A stretch of 64,000 bases of DNA from Solenopsis invicta (GCF_016802725.1 NC_052672.1:16936710-17000709), one strand, 5' to 3'; positions 12,958 through 26,768 are shown, counted from the stretch's first letter. The notes: generated from the sequence alone by a model not told the origin. Translations and numbers: made by a program.

Positions 12958-12958
12958 G
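12907..12958. repeat. (AG)20 microsatellite with imperfect tail
   Basis: Pure AG from 12907 to 12946, then GGGAG and four more AG units. All arginine/glutamate (+) and serine/leucine (-) repeat reading frames around here, up to 173 codons, are products of this tract and are not called as genes. Confidence 0.95.
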
Positions 12959-14050
12959 CGAGAACCGTTGCTGTCGATGTAGCAAAAGGCAAAGTCGAGA
13001 AAGGAAACGAAGAGGAGAGTCGGCGAGAACACGTCGGTCGTCGCACCGCTGGTGTCGATCGACTCTCTGGAGAGTCGCTTAGAAAGCGCCGCGCCGCACC
13101 GCCGAGAGATCGAGATTAGAGATCGAATTTGCCCGTGCCCGGATCGAAATCGGGCCTGGAAGGAGCATTTACCTAAAGCGAAGAATCGGCAGAAAGTTCT
13201 TTGACAGCCTCGCCCCCTTATCCCAAATCGCGGCATTCAAATCGGCTCGATGCGCGAAATATTCTTCTTCCCCTCGCCCCCTTATCGTTGGCGACGGGGT
13301 GTCTGCTCGCGAGAGTTCCGAATCGGCCACTTATCAAAAGTACCCTTGCCCTCTCGCCGTCCCGTATCCGTCGAAAGCACTTCCGAGAAAGTACTTGGAG
13401 GAAATATCTGAAAATATCCGCGACGGTCGCAGGCACCGAGCAAAAACAGGATGCATCGATATTCGCCCAGAACTTGCGCCGCACCGCGTTCGTTGTAAAG
13501 ATCGAGTCGCTCTCTCGCGACGGCTAAAGTTTGCAGCAAGAATCGTTCTAAGCTAAATTCCCCGGTAGCCGAGAAGTATACGCGAAAGGAGCGCGCGGGG
13601 GTTGGCAGGGGTGAGGGGGAAAAGAAAATGCCAAAGGGAGAGACAGGAAGAGGCGGCCGGCGCAGGATAGGATTCTGTGGCGCAGCATTAAAAGTTGCCA
13701 AGTGCAAAGTTTCTTGCGGGATGATCCCGGTAACGGGCGTGCAGTAGCACTCTTAATCCCGTTACCTGCAGCCAATTTTTCTCCGTCCCTTCTTTTTTTC
13801 GTTTCCTGATCCTCTCCAGACGCGCCGCGCCGCCACGAGCCGCGCCGCCACGCGCCGCGCCGCGCCGCGCTGTCCCCTTGTCACCCCAAGATCTCTATGT
13901 CGTCTTACACACGCGAACTGCTCTCTATATCGTTCCTTCAGCCTTTCTTATCCGCGCTCTCTTGCATAATGCCTTACCTTATTGTTATCCTTTTCCTTTT
14001 CTGAGCCTTATAGCCATATACCTTTGTACGTTCGCTTCGATACGCGAAAA
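12959..14050. other. CpG island, non-coding
   Basis: CG-rich with low-complexity GCCGC-type runs at ~13818-13871 and G-rich runs at 13597-13619. Overlapping arginine-rich frames on both strands are typical of CG-rich non-coding DNA. No gene is supported. Confidence 0.5.
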
Positions 14051-17000
14051 AATGCCCAATATTTTTATTTCATTGCACACGCGCATATAATACATATTAA
14101 CGAAGGCAAGACAGGTTTTTGAATAACCGTTTGCAAGTACGCTTTCGAAGTCTACGATTTTTCTAATGAATAGACAATCTAATAATATTTTAAATTGTGA
14201 TAAAACTATAATTTTATTTTAAATTCACTACGGTCTTGTACACTTCCCAAACATTATTATCTAATTTTGTTTAATAGCTGTCATTAACATATTGTGCACA
14301 CTGTATTTTTCGGTACACACGTTGCATCCGTGAAATTGTTCTTTTCGTGTATAAAAAATTTTTCACATATACTTTAATATGTTCAGAAAGTATTCGTATG
14401 ATTGTTTATTAGAAAAAAGTATTGTATATAAACATTATGACTAATTACAGTGCTTGTATTTCAAAGAAAAGAAATTCAAACTTGTCGAATCGTATAGTGA
14501 TAACAAACTAGATTGTAATTTCGTATTTTCACATGAAATTTCGCGAATAATGAAAAATTATCTTCTAGATTTTATAAATATATTATATTCTATTCTTTGC
14601 ATCGAGATATGTACAGCGTAAGAGAAATTTCTCTCAATAAAATGAGGATTCCGCCATAAATATAACGGAATGTAATCAAGCTTCGTGGTTTCCGTGATCC
14701 TTGAAACCAACTACGAGGCACGTTTCACACCAGGAAATATAAGCCACTCATCCAAAGCAAATAACAACGGATCACACCGGGTGATATTGAAATAAACATT
14801 TAGCGTCACGCGTATTCGTCCTGCATTCTGCTTTTATTTTCTTCGAGTAAAACGGGACGCTTAACGAACGCTATTATATACGCTCAAACACATCGGAAAA
14901 AAACATGAATAATTAAAAACCGCAGTACCGTTGAAATAGGTAATCTAACGTAAAAATACCGTGAAGCTGCATTATGAAAAGCGTCGCAAAGTAGTCGAAA
15001 ACAGGATATTTGTCCGGATATTAAGATATTTTCTTAACGCTGAATTGACAAACAACACGGCAATTATTTTGGCGAAACTAAGAGAAAATCCGTTTTAATT
15101 AAACATTCTAAGTCAATTAAAGACAATTAGTGTCGGACAAACAATTTATTGCGAGACTGATTTAATTTCCTAGATGTGACAGAAAGATATCGCGCCGAGT
15201 TGTTCCACAGATAACAAGACTTTAATTAACACAACATTTTGGATTATAATTATATTTACTTATTCCATTGTTGATTGCTGCAACAATTATGAAAAAGCTA
15301 AATTAATTATTGAGTCTATATAAAGTTTTGAAAAAAATCTTATCTTTTCAAATAATATGTTGGTGTATCATAATCATGGCAAGATTAAAGAATAGCAAAT
15401 TCGTATCTCTCGTCTAATGGCAATCCAGTCTTCTATCGTTTTAACCTTACGATCGCGTTGGAGCCAGCGGTTTTAAACTCGCAAGTGATGTCTGACACAG
15501 CTTCCCCATCGGTGGCGGTTCACTTATCTGATTCCACCTTTTCCGCCATCGTGGGATAAAAGTATCGGGCTAGCCGGCTACGTAAAAGACGTAGGAAACG
15601 GGTACTTGAAATCGAACAAAGGCTTTCACCGTAAATGGCACCGTGCGTCTATATCCTTGCTTGAAAAACCCTTCCTTAGGCTATCCTTCCGATTACGCGC
15701 CGTTCGGAAACTTCTTTACGACGGATCGAGGACGACGACGCCCGGAACTCGCTCCGAAACGACGACTTCCCAGTCACGAAATTGGTCAAGTAACGTTGAG
15801 AAAGCGCATTCGCACGAGACTCTTTCAACAAACGTGAAAACGCTCTGTGGATTTGAGTGTTATAGCTTCGCAATGTTCAACAAATTCAGATAGATAGAAC
15901 GTCAAGTCAGCACATCACTTATTTCAAATAAAAACCTTATTTCAGCTTTCACAATAGCGCAGCTTTCAAGTTCGCTCAATAATCTCGAACACAAAGAGGT
16001 TCTGGTGATTAAGCCTCAGAGATAAAACGATCAAAATGTAGTTTCAAATGGGTTTACGTATTAACAGAACTGTAATCTTGAGGCTTACTCGAGAAGAGGA
16101 AGCTAACGTTGACAATCAACAGATTGCCGAAGAAGATGCTTGTGTAATTATGTAGATGATAAAGAAAATTATATACATCCACGCGGACAAAAGAGAAAGA
16201 GAATCTAAGAAATCAAAAAAACAAGGAATAAAATATCATCTGGAGTAAAACTCAGTCCTTGAGGAAAATCGTTTAAATAAAATTTAAGTACGACAGACAA
16301 ATCTCACGCGCACATTCGCGAGACATGGCAACAACATGGCATAAGAATCTGCGAGCTTATGGTACAGTCTCGCACGATTTATGATTTTTCCTCGACAGCG
16401 GAAAATCCCTTCTACAGGTCAAAATATGATTCTACTAGTGCGCGTGTCGTTGCATTAATACATGATTCTCTATTTTTCCGAGCGTCTTCCGAGAACGCAT
16501 GTGGGTGTTTTAAAAAATATTTTATTCTTTGTGTGTACGACTGGAAAGAAAACGAAATATATAGGTGCAGTGTCACGTGGGTGTCGTGCGCACGTACTAT
16601 ATGTCACAACGACGTCGCAGGTTCTTAATTCAAAGCGAATAAATTAGATTAACGATATTTGGTACATAATAATTATTGCCTCCGCAACGCATCGTCGAGC
16701 AAATTACCCAGGCAGGAAGACCGGGAAGGAAGTTGGCGCGTCTGGCAGAGGAAGACAGGAGATAAGGAAAATGAGAGAAAGACGAGGCTGATCAGCGCGT
16801 TGTAATTTAAAAAGTTCCTTCGTCTTCGTGAAATTGATAAATCGCGCGAGGCGACTCTTGCCTTCTCGTGCCTCTCCTGATCTCCTCCTCCTCTCTCCTC
16901 TTCATGACGGGTCTTCGGGCGGGCGCAATCAGGGATAATCTGCCTCTAGGAGTAATAAGTTGAAAAGTCCATTTTTCTACGGTTCCCGTCTTTTGCGCTG

Positions 17001-20000
17001 TGACCTCGCGCATTAATCCCCGCGCGATTGCAACATCTGCGATTTCTTTAATTTCATGGAACGAAGCTTAAATGATTCTTCAAAAGGTTTCTCTCTTTCC
17101 TACGCAGCATCGCTATCCCAATTACACGATTGCAACATGTACTGAATAAAACCTATGAGCATCAATACGTAATGTATTTAAAAGTAAGTAAGTAACGCAT
17201 TTAAAAGTAGCGGAATGTAAACGCAACGACTTGTATATAGTACTTCTTTTAAAGGCGCGTAAAAGCAAAACCATTCAGTTCAGAGAAAGAATAAATATAT
17301 TCAAGTTGAAACTTTGAGTGTGAAATAATATGAAAGTTTTTCTTGGGCAAGTTTTGTTAAAAATACGAGTTGAAACAACTGTAGTTAGAACTTTCACTTT
17401 ATGCTGCAATTCGTATAGCTTGTTTTCCAGATTACGTATACGTTCCAGGTGTATATATATATATAAAATCAATAATTTAGTTTTTCCTTGCGTATATGTA
17501 CATAAGAACTTATATTGCGTATCATGTTTGCGTATCAAATCCAAAAATCGGTTCGTGTTTTCTTCAAATGGTGCACTCCCTCTAATGCAGAGTACAGGGC
17601 GCTCTATCGATAAAGGTACCACGAAGACGTTTCCTCGTGGGTATTAGCGTCATCCCTTTGCCGAAGATTGATGGAGGCGGCCTGACAGAATCACCCTCCG
17701 GTCTTCTCTGTTTGCTCGTACCCCGCCGCCCTGTCGCACCATCCCTCTCTTGCATGAAAAAAAAATCACCCTCCTTCTCAATCGCTCCTCTTCGTGGCCA
17801 ACGTCCTTTACTATAAATGGTTGTAGTTCGTGTCGATATTTATTACGGAATTGATCGGGATAGGCGGAAGATACTAAAAGATATTAGACGTAAGTTAAGG
17901 TAGCTGGCGAAGTGTTTGATATAGCGAAAGAAATTGCAAAGGGTGTAGATCGTCAAATATAAAACATCGAACGTAATATATCGCGGAAAAAAAATAAAAG
18001 ACACGTCGTATAGAGCAAAAGAATGGAGGAAGGATCTCGAGACTCGAGTATTAAACTTGATAGCGCTCCCGTCCTAACGTTGGTGTCATCATTCTTTCAC
18101 GGATGACACAATGCCATCGCCCATTTGGCTGGCTCAAAACCGAATTCCAGTCTTTAGAATAAACGTTTATATCGCGAATAAAAATATTCGACGTCACGCA
18201 AAATTCCAGCGCAAAATTTATCCTATTCTACGCGTACTCGCATACTTATTACTACACTTTACCATAACAATACAGCTATGTAGCAAGCTGTACGATGAAA
18301 CGTGGCAGGATCGCATCGCGCGGTGCAACGTACCGTGAATCAGAATATACGTCTGACTTATTGAACGCAAACTTGTTATGAGAATAACTTTAGTGCGTGA
18401 TACGGATTCGTGCAATCCTATACACGTTAGCCATATCTATAAATATATCAGGCACATTCGTCGAATTTATAGCGGGACCGTTTGCGGAATTTCAAAAGTC
18501 AGATTTCCAGCGGCGCGATACATTTCCGTCTTCCTGACGCGTGAAAAGTGGATTTGTCGTCTCACAGGGGCTCACTAAATTTTCCAGAAACTTACCATCC
18601 CGCGGAATATACAGACGCGCGAAGAACTTTGCACGCTTCCACACGCCGGAATGTACGTATCGATGGTATAAAGAGGTATATGGTAACCATCTCTCGCGAG
18701 GAATATCGATTGGACGGTGAGCATTATACGGACCTAGTTGCGTTCGGAATACGGTATTAGTACGGACACGGTATCAAGATAAAGATTGAGCCGATGCTTT
18801 CATTTTTCTTCGTTAGAACGTACATCAATTGTGTGCCACGCACACTGACTGACAATTATTTATTATACCAAGAACAATCTTCTACCAAGGATAAAACTTT
18901 AAAGACCATTTCGGAAGATACGAAGATATCAAGAATTCAAAAATTTATTTAAAAAAATAAAAGCTCCGGAAAGAAGCGTTTATTATATACGCACAATTAA
19001 TATTTAAATATTAAAACTTCATTTAATATACATAAATGATGAAAACAACTCCATTCTCTCGGTATTAACTAACCTTACAAAATAATGATTAAGAATTGTA
19101 CACGAACATCGTTCGTTTAAAGCATTTACAATTATTTATTCAAAAACGAGGAAAATTGTATTGTTTCCCCAAGTTATTCTCGCACAAGAGAGATTTTATT
19201 GCTTCTTGAGTATTCAACAAATATATGTACGTTTTACGCGAGTCTAATAAAGCCGAGCCGCGATGTACGAGTATACGCGATATACGAGAACGAGCGAGTG
19301 TCCGGCTTAATATAATAGGTTCGCAGCAATAGCATGTAGCTAAGCGTGGCACGTATTCGACGAGTGCGAATTCAGGTACATATCGGTGACGTAAAGTGCC
19401 TGAGCAAACAGGGAGCAAATGGGTTAATGGGTTTTCCGAAAACGACCGGCTATAGGAAATTCCACGTTCCAATAGTTGGACGTTCATCGCGTTCCTTCCT
19501 CCATTCTCGCTCTAGAGCTCAGCTTGTGTGCCTTAATCTTTTCTCTCTTCTCTCTTATCTCGTATTCTCCCAATTATCTGCTTTCGCTTCCGTCTTCCCG
19601 TCGCGTGTGTACACATAACTATACGTATATTCGCTAATCGATCCAAATGGGAACCTCCAGCCCATTCTCTGTTTATTTCCGCAAGTTCCGACTGTTCCTT
19701 CGAGGACCGTGCCTCGTTTAACCTCGATCCGCCTATCGGGCTAGAGCATCCCGCCGATTAAACTCGTCGAACAAGCCGACCGGAGAAGGCCGAAGTTTCG
19801 GCAGTTTGCGTATATCTTCCGTAGGAGTACTAAAGCGAAGCTTCTTTCTTGGCTAAGCGGATGTTCGTGAATCTGTCGGAAGTATGGTACGTACTGTACG
19901 TAGTAGTTGCGAGCGTAGTTTTGGTCGCGAAGAAACACTCTCGTTATATGAAAAATTCAGTTTTACAAGAATAGAATTAAAAGTGCAAGTAATTGCGGCA

Positions 20001-20611
20001 CGCGAATAAACGATACGGAGAATCATCGAACTCTCATAAAGATACTAATCACATTTGCTCTGAAGAACAAGAAAAACTTGAAATATAACGTATTATTCCA
20101 TGACAATAGTGGCTGCACAGAGGCGTAATAGAAGCGAAGAAACGCAGTTACGAAGGCAGCAATCTAGTCAATCGAGTCAATTGAGCGAACGAGCTTAACC
20201 GCGCTGGAAACACGAAGTGGTTGCCGGCGCGACGGAAGGATGCAGGGCGGAGAAGCGGAGAGATGGAGAGGCGGAGGAAAGGAACGACGACGGGACGCAA
20301 GGCAGGGCAGACGGGCCAGGAATTTATCATTTCGTAGTTGAAGTGCCGTAGTGGCGACAAGGCTGAAATTGCAGTATTTGGGAGTCGAGTGGAGGCTCGA
20401 GAGGAGAGGAATGGAGTGGAGATTGGGGAAAAGAGCGACAGGGAATAGAGGACAAGAAGGAGGCAGGCTTACGTAGGAAGTATCTGGACGTGGAAAGAGA
20501 TGAGAATGGAAAAGGAGAAGTGGGGCTGAAGAGTGCAATGGAAGCATGGAGCGCTAAAGAGCGCGAGAAAGAGACAAGGATAGAATTGTTGGAAAGTGCC
20601 ATGGAACGCCG

Positions 20612-20615
<4 letters not shown>
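14051..20615. other. Non-coding DNA, mainly AT-rich with small mixed islands
   Basis: AT-rich DNA (14.05-15.4 kb) is followed by mixed segments at ~15.4-15.85, 16.68-17.04, 17.62-17.82 and 18.5-20.1 kb, then purine-rich DNA from ~20.15 kb. The frame 16807-17013 (-) and the segment around 15682-15785 (+), which follows a pyrimidine-rich CTTCCTTAG acceptor-like site, were examined. Neither has enough support to call an exon. Confidence 0.5.

Positions 20616-20642
<27 letters not shown>
20616..20642. repeat. (AG)13 microsatellite
   Basis: Pure AG in a purine-rich stretch (~20.2-20.7 kb). Reading frames of up to 214 codons crossing it contain RERE or SLSL repeats and are artefacts of the tract. 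Confidence 0.95.
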
Positions 20643-20647
<5 letters not shown>

Positions 20648-21100
20648 TTCGACGGAAACAAGCTGCGATCGTAAGCGACGATTCTCTGGTAGCCACTCTC
20701 CCGCATCTCCGTCAACCACCCCCTTTCGATGTTCCTCTCTTTCGCTCTTTCCGCCCTTTCCTGCTGACGGTAGTCGCGTCCCGTTACTAGTCAGCCTGGC
20801 CGCGCGCAACTGCCTGACTACACCTCTGTCTACATCACTACCGCAGTGCGACAATTTGATAGCTCGATTGGAGACTGTGTGGCATAACCTCGCGGTTTTT
20901 TTTTCTAACTCTATTTTCTATACCTCCTCCTTCGTTTTCCATTACTCCCCGTCTGTTCAGTTTCACGTACCAATTCAACAAAATTGTTGCACTTGCATTA
21001 TTCAGCCGCCGCTATGCGCTATGCGCTATTGGCAGAGAAATTTTCCCTTTTTGATGCTGAAGGATAGCAAGAAGAGTAAAAAGAGTAAGCAAAAGGACGC

Positions 21101-21118
21101 GAGAGAGAGAGAGAGAGA
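21101..21118. repeat. (GA)9 microsatellite
   Basis: Pure GA for 18 bases at the end of the same purine-rich domain. Confidence 0.95.
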
Positions 21119-21670
21119 AAGTACAATGGCATAAACGATGAATTGTGATGGCATTGAGTTATTTACGATCCATCCATGTGTCGAATGTGACAGGTTGTTA
21201 GAGCAGAAAAATATGCTACGAATAGCATTACGTTTCTTGACATAGTTCTAATTATCTCGATATTCTTCAAATATTTGTGAGACATACAAAACTGTAGAGG
21301 CCAAATTAGAACATTGCCTATATAAAAAATTGTTTTAAATAACTCTAAATTTTCAATGATTAAAATCGCACTTGCAAAAGTGTATTTGTAATTATTCTAG
21401 AATGAACAAGTTTTTAAAACACTTTTTCATATTCTGAAATACAGAATATGAGAATCAGAGCAATGTTACTTTGCGAAAGGAACAATGTCCGCTTGTGTCG
21501 AAGGGTTAACACTTGACCGAATGGAATTAGGGAACGATAGAAATTCTTATTCACGATCGAATATATATCTGCACCCGTCATCTTCCAAGGATCCCAAGTT
21601 GAAGATATGTGCGCGATATATATGCTACCTCACATCATGATGCGGGAGAGAAGGGGGGAAGCGTCAATAA
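21119..21670. other. AT-rich non-coding DNA upstream of candidate exon
   Basis: Mostly AT-rich, with no credible frame until the composition changes at ~21590. An in-frame TAA at 21668-21670 closes the candidate exon frame on its 5' side. Confidence 0.55.
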
Positions 21671-21925
21671 CCCGGCCGTTTCACAAAGGGACGCGACGAC
21701 AGGATGAATCGTCGAAGAGGCACGACGCCGATGCCTCTACCGAAGCAAGGCACCTCGAGGCAGTACTCCTTCCCGGCCACGCCCCGGATGCCTTTGCCTA
21801 CCTCGTGTCAAGGGGGACGGGGCCTTATTAGAATCGACGGTAATTCGACGACGGGGAAGTTTGTTGATGAGGATTCTAGCTACAGGCAGTCATTCGAAGC
21901 CGACGTGGCGACGTCGAAGCTGTGA
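21671..21925 (+). CDS. Candidate terminal coding exon, unidentified protein
   Basis: The frame is open from just after TAA 21668-21670 to TGA 21923-21925, with an ATG at 21704. From that ATG it encodes 73 residues. The first half is basic and rich in Pro, Ser and Thr (including RQYSFPATPRMPLPTS). The second half is acidic and polar (FVDEDSSYRQSFEADV), ending in TSKL. Codons are varied rather than repeat-driven, and the shift from AT-rich to GC-neutral DNA coincides with the frame. An AATAAA at 22207 lies about 280 bases after the stop, suiting a last exon. The end SKL would fit a peroxisomal PTS1 signal or a PDZ ligand, but chance is possible. Acceptor sites are weak (AAG at ~21688 or CAG at 21702). 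A competing frame (21607-21831) overlaps. The family is not recognised and length alone gives no support. Confidence 0.3.
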   Translation, partial: PGRFTKGRDDRMNRRRGTTPMPLPKQGTSRQYSFPATPRMPLPTSCQGGRGLIRIDGNSTTGKFVDEDSSYRQSFEADVATSKL

Positions 21926-24600
21926 AAGGGAATGATGGCACCCTCACACGAGAAATCATTTTACATCTATTAAAAAATTAAACATCTATTAAAAAAACCT
22001 ATATTGAAAAAAGAATTTGGGGTAATATCTGTCAAATGTTGAGTGAAATAATTAAAAAACAAAATATTTAGTTAATCGACAGACGAATTACTATCGTTCG
22101 TTTAAAAATCTTCAACAGAATATATTATATATTTTTTTATTTGATATTTTTATTTATCACTAAAAATATTTAGTCATATCTTTACTTATTACCGTTGTTA
22201 TATTTCAATAAATCTGCCAATTGTTCAACTATCAAAAAAAAGTACATTTATTGTATTTACAATCGATCGCGCAAATTATCATATGCGTCAATTTGCGTTA
22301 GTTGAAAATTCTTGTGAATTTAAAAGAAAAATTGAAATCCTTGAGGAGGAATGCTAGAGCACGAAGCTTCGAAAACTCGTCGAGTTTGGGTACATAGGCG
22401 CAACATACTGCGTTTCCCTAACTTTGGACAAACTCTGATTGCTACGCGCGCTTTTCCTGATGTGCAGGACGTGCCTGTCGCTTTTCCTACGATACTTGCG
22501 AATTTCTGCACGTCAACTGACTGTAAAGTTTCGGTAATAAGTCGAAAGATTAATCGACATAGTTCCGCAGCATCAAGATATTTTTGTATGCGTTTAAATT
22601 AACGATGCTTTCAACAGCGGCTTTTATTAGGCTTATTAGACTTCTAAAAAACTTGTTGACGTTGTTAGCGACACATGTTCATTACGATGCACAAGTGAAA
22701 AAAAAATGTTATAAAGAAAATCTGAAAGAAGGACACCGACAACGCCGCTTATCTTTGAGACATTCTGACGGTCTCATTAATTTTACGAGGACCCCACAAG
22801 AATCTCGCAGAAGCTTCCGTTGTTTCCTCGGCTATCACAACACTCTGTCACCCCTTCACACTAGATTCCCCCATTATTAACGTCACTGCGCGGTCCGCCA
22901 GAGTGAAGTACACAAAACGCGGGCAACCTGAAGCCCAGTGACAGGATCCATTAGAAGCGGTTTACTTAGGTCCTTCAAGATTAGCCTGCCGCCCCCACTT
23001 GCGGCTTCTCGGCTCTCTCTTTATCTTTCGCGATACTTAACACTACGATCCTAGCACTTATAGCACAATTGATGATATTTGCGAAACGAAAGACGATACA
23101 AAGTTAAGAAACTTACTTGACTTATTTTCTAAAGTGCTCAAGTTGAAAACGAGTCAATTTCAAATCGTAGCTTATTACAATGTCACGAAAATATTTTTTC
23201 TCTGTTAATTTCTTGTTTCCTTACGAAATTCATATTCTTTCGATGACGCGCCTTGACGTGATATCTTCGATTGTTACGGAATTTCAAACTCGGCGACACG
23301 TGGCAGGTAATTTAGTATCGCATAATAATGAAGCAAAGGAGAGCTCGGCAAAGCCGCATCTCTCCTCGTACCTCCGCAGTTGCGTTGCGACGTAGAATCC
23401 CCGGTTACAATGAGACGCTTTAATTAAAAGATTACGTTCCACGCCTCAAGGTAACGTTGTTCCTACTAATTCTGATGCATGTAGTTAATTCCTCTCGTTT
23501 TTCATTAAAACAACTTTTTTTACTCTTTTTTTTTACTCGTTCGTCCTCCTGCAATCCGTTGTTGCAATAAACAACAAATGTGTTTCCTATCTTTTTTTAT
23601 CCAACTTTTATGTCCACGATAAATCGCCCGTGTTCGAACGATAATTATGATCCTACCCTCGTGACGGATCTCGAAACGCCGCGCTGCGCGCCCCGTACCT
23701 TCAGGAAAAGCGTTTTACGCAGCGCGAACGCGTTAAAAAACCTTCCGGTCTGCCATGAAGATTGATGATCGAGTCCGCAGCCGACGGTTCCGAAGATTCG
23801 CTTGGCAAACTTTTTTTTATTCCTCCCCTCTTTAATAGGTTACGTCACTCGGGGAACGAAAACGCCCTGGGTAGCACCCTGCACGGCACAGTTGGTCCCA
23901 ACGACAAAAGAAAAGGACGGCGGAGGATAGTGCCCTTTGGTGCTTACCGCGTTTTTTCCTCATTACCCGTCGTCGTTACCGAGAGGATAAGATCGTTGTA
24001 TGTGAGTCGAGTTAACCACGTAAATTGGCTTAAGGGATTTGCGTCTCGGTGCGCTTAATAGTGCGTGTCGTACTCGACGTCATGCCAACGGTCAGGAATC
24101 TGTGTCTGGTTCGATATTGTATGCGCACGTCCTTGTTAATCTTTGCCAGTCAAATCTCTTGAGCAACAATTTATCGTAATTTAATGGAAAATTGGCTATT
24201 TCAATGTATCTAATATTCGCATCGCATAACAAAATTTGACATTTTTATAAACCTCTTCTGAACACGAGTCACAGTATTTTAGCAAAACATTATTTATTTT
24301 TTTTTTTTTAGTACCTCCCCTTGTCTAATGCAAATTCTCTTTCTCTCTGTCTCTCTCAAATCGATCCTTCATAACTGAACTTTGTGATTTCCATTTGACG
24401 CATGCTTAAACATACTCCATGGACTATCTTAGCAAAACTCTTAGTACTCTCGATGGCTTCTTGCCATTGCTTTTATCGACGTACATGGAAATAAAAATCA
24501 TGATGTTTAATTTGATCAATACATAAATGATTGTGTTGTTAAGATTAAATCGTTGCGCCCATAAGAAGAGCAAACTCGCAAATGCGTCATTTCATCGATC
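21926..24600. other. Possible 3' UTR, then mixed non-coding DNA
   Basis: AT-rich DNA to ~22330 includes AATAAA at 22207-22212, which could be a polyadenylation signal for the preceding candidate exon. From 22.34 to 24.06 kb composition is mixed, with only chance-like overlapping frames, and it returns to AT-rich by 24.1 kb. No gene recognised. Confidence 0.45.
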
Positions 24601-24890
24601 GGCCTGTTGGCGCGGTGCGGGTGGAAGATTGAGATATTTATAAAGGCAATCCCTGTGGACGCAGCATGGGGAAGAGGATATAAGCCCCGGTGGATGAGGA
24701 TTAAGGGTGCGTTTAAGGGCTGTTTACGGTTTTGCGGACGCCACGATATCAGCCTGCGCGTATAAGCCGCGATGCTGCGGAATTTCGGATCGTGGTTTAT
24801 GGATAGCTTGAAATAGGAACGGGGAGCCTAACCGGCGGCAGGATAAGCCTTCATCGCTGCTCTTGTAGATTGCGCAAGAGCAATCGATGC
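24601..24890. promoter_or_regulatory. GC-neutral island with spaced ATAAGCC motifs
   Basis: A ~290-bp island sits inside AT-rich DNA. ATAAGCC occurs at 24680, 24762 and 24843, spaced 82 and 81 bases; the last is part of a GATAAG GATA-factor type site. A C/EBP-like ATTGCGCAAG lies at ~24869, within a small inverted repeat (GATTGC...GCAATC). There is no long reading frame. An enhancer or a diverged tandem repeat are both possible; the sequence between the motifs is only weakly similar. Confidence 0.2.
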
Positions 24891-26699
24891 ATCTATAATA
24901 ACGTTAATTCGTAATGAGATATTAATGCATAATTCCTGCAAAAACATAATTCGGTAGATAACTCTGAAAGCAAACCTTCACAAAAGGTTTTAAAATCAAT
25001 CAAATAGTCAAAATCATTTAAGAATTATAAAATAAATACGGCAGAGTCTTATATTTTCAGTTATACTGCTCGAATTTCTTGTGTAAGTTTGAATCTTACA
25101 TTATGGTGCTAAAGAGTTTTTATAATAGTTGAAATTTTGTTTCTTCTCAAAAACGAAACGATATCGTCGACGTTACAATTTTATTAAAATTTAAAATTCA
25201 AGTAGTTCCGAGCAGAGTAACATAATTCATCGCTATAATTTTCGTTATACAATTTTGCCTGAAACAGTCTCGTAATATTTTCTGATATGGCCACATTCAA
25301 AAATATGTGGAGAGTCATTCTAAACTAACATTTATCCTATCCATTATATTTATCATGAAACAATTTGTCGCGTTATTTTTCATTCTACAAACTGTGACAC
25401 GCATGCTGCAGTAATTCACAAAATATTAAATACATAATGCTCTCAAGCAGTATAAAAAGTATCTTCCAACATGCAATAATCATTTCAAAATTCAACAAAC
25501 TTAAAATTAATGTTTCTTTAACAACAATCTAATTAGAATAATTTTTGAAATTGTATTAATTTGTTTAGAAATATAGAATTTGTTTTGACACGCGTTCATC
25601 ATCTCATAACATTCTTTCTGATAAGATAAAAAAAATATTATAGTTACACTTTATCTCATACTCCGCAAGGAAAGTATATTGGATACAAGGAACGCAATCT
25701 TATTAATTTTATTCTCTCTTAATGCCGAGTTAATTTCATTCTGCAAAGTTTCTTTCAGAAAATAAGTTTAACAAATATGCTAAATCGATATCGTGCGCAT
25801 CCGAGTCTGTACCGTTGCAACCTGTCAACTGTCGTGTTAAACAACATATTACAAGGCAAACCTGCGACTAACTACAATCTCTTCTGGGGTCGACATGGCA
25901 TCCTGCGCAACCCAACTTTCTCATAATTCGTGTTGACAGCAATCTATTTATCCAGTGACTGACGACTCTTCGAGCCTCTGCAATTTTCAAACCGCACTAT
26001 TGATCGTAATTTGTAAACCCGAATCTAATCGCGAAACGGCGAACAAAGTAACGAAGATTAATCGAGCGTATTGCACACGATGCAATGCTGTATCAATTAA
26101 AAAGGATTAAATTAAATATTAAAAATTAATATTCGTCATATTTCTTTTCTCGAATCTCTGAATTAACAAGTAATTTAAAAATTGTAACCATTATATTAAA
26201 TGTTAAAAGAAAATAATTTGACACAATACTCGTTACCTCGATACATATGTGAAAAGTATCGCAATTCCTTTGACTGATACAGTACTGCTCAGTATTTAGC
26301 AGCTTAGTATTTATTCTCTCTATAGCTTTCTCCGCTCTGTCTAAAATCTCTCAAACATGTCCTACTGTAATCTCCATTGGACACCTGTACACACAGCTCA
26401 GGGCTACGTGCGTCCGCGTCTACAAACGCGCACACCGATCCGTTAAGGCGCTACCGTATATGCAGATGCACCCGGGATATTTGCGTTGATACGCTCTGTC
26501 ACATGGGCTTTAATACTAGCAACAGAGAGCGTGTTTCGAAAGGGAATGGGTCGTCGGGTTCTTGAGATTGAGTTAGGTTAAGGATGGGCTGGTATTCAGT
26601 GAACAGTATCCCGGCACGTGTCGCGAGACACGCTTAGCGACTGTAAACACGATCATAATGATTTAAGCCGTTTGCCATTTTCGTACACCTCTCCATTTC
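24891..26699. other. AT-rich gene desert
   Basis: About 1.4 kb of strongly AT-rich DNA with no credible frame, then mixed sequence from ~26.3 kb. A short 6-bp stem (CGTGTC/GACACG) lies at 26617-26632. Nothing else noted. Confidence 0.6.

Positions 26700-26766
<67 letters not shown>
26700..26766. repeat. Long (CT)n microsatellite
   Basis: CT repeat of about 65 bases with one TTT interruption near each end, continuing as an imperfect pyrimidine tract to ~26790. Homopurine/homopyrimidine mirror-repeat DNA of this type can form triplexes. Confidence 0.95.

Positions 26767-26768
<2 letters not shown>

Noticed and set aside
12525..13119. Long overlapping frames on both strands (up to 173 codons) with RERE or SLSL repeats
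   Set aside because: They are translations of the (AG)20 tract and the CG-rich flanks; no domain or splice support.
16807..17013. 68-codon - frame, partly protein-like
   Set aside because: Second half is purine-driven (Arg/Glu); no supporting signals.
20490..21134. 214-codon + frame, the longest in the window
   Set aside because: It crosses two AG tracts, has RERE repeats, and shares the region with long - frames; composition explains it.
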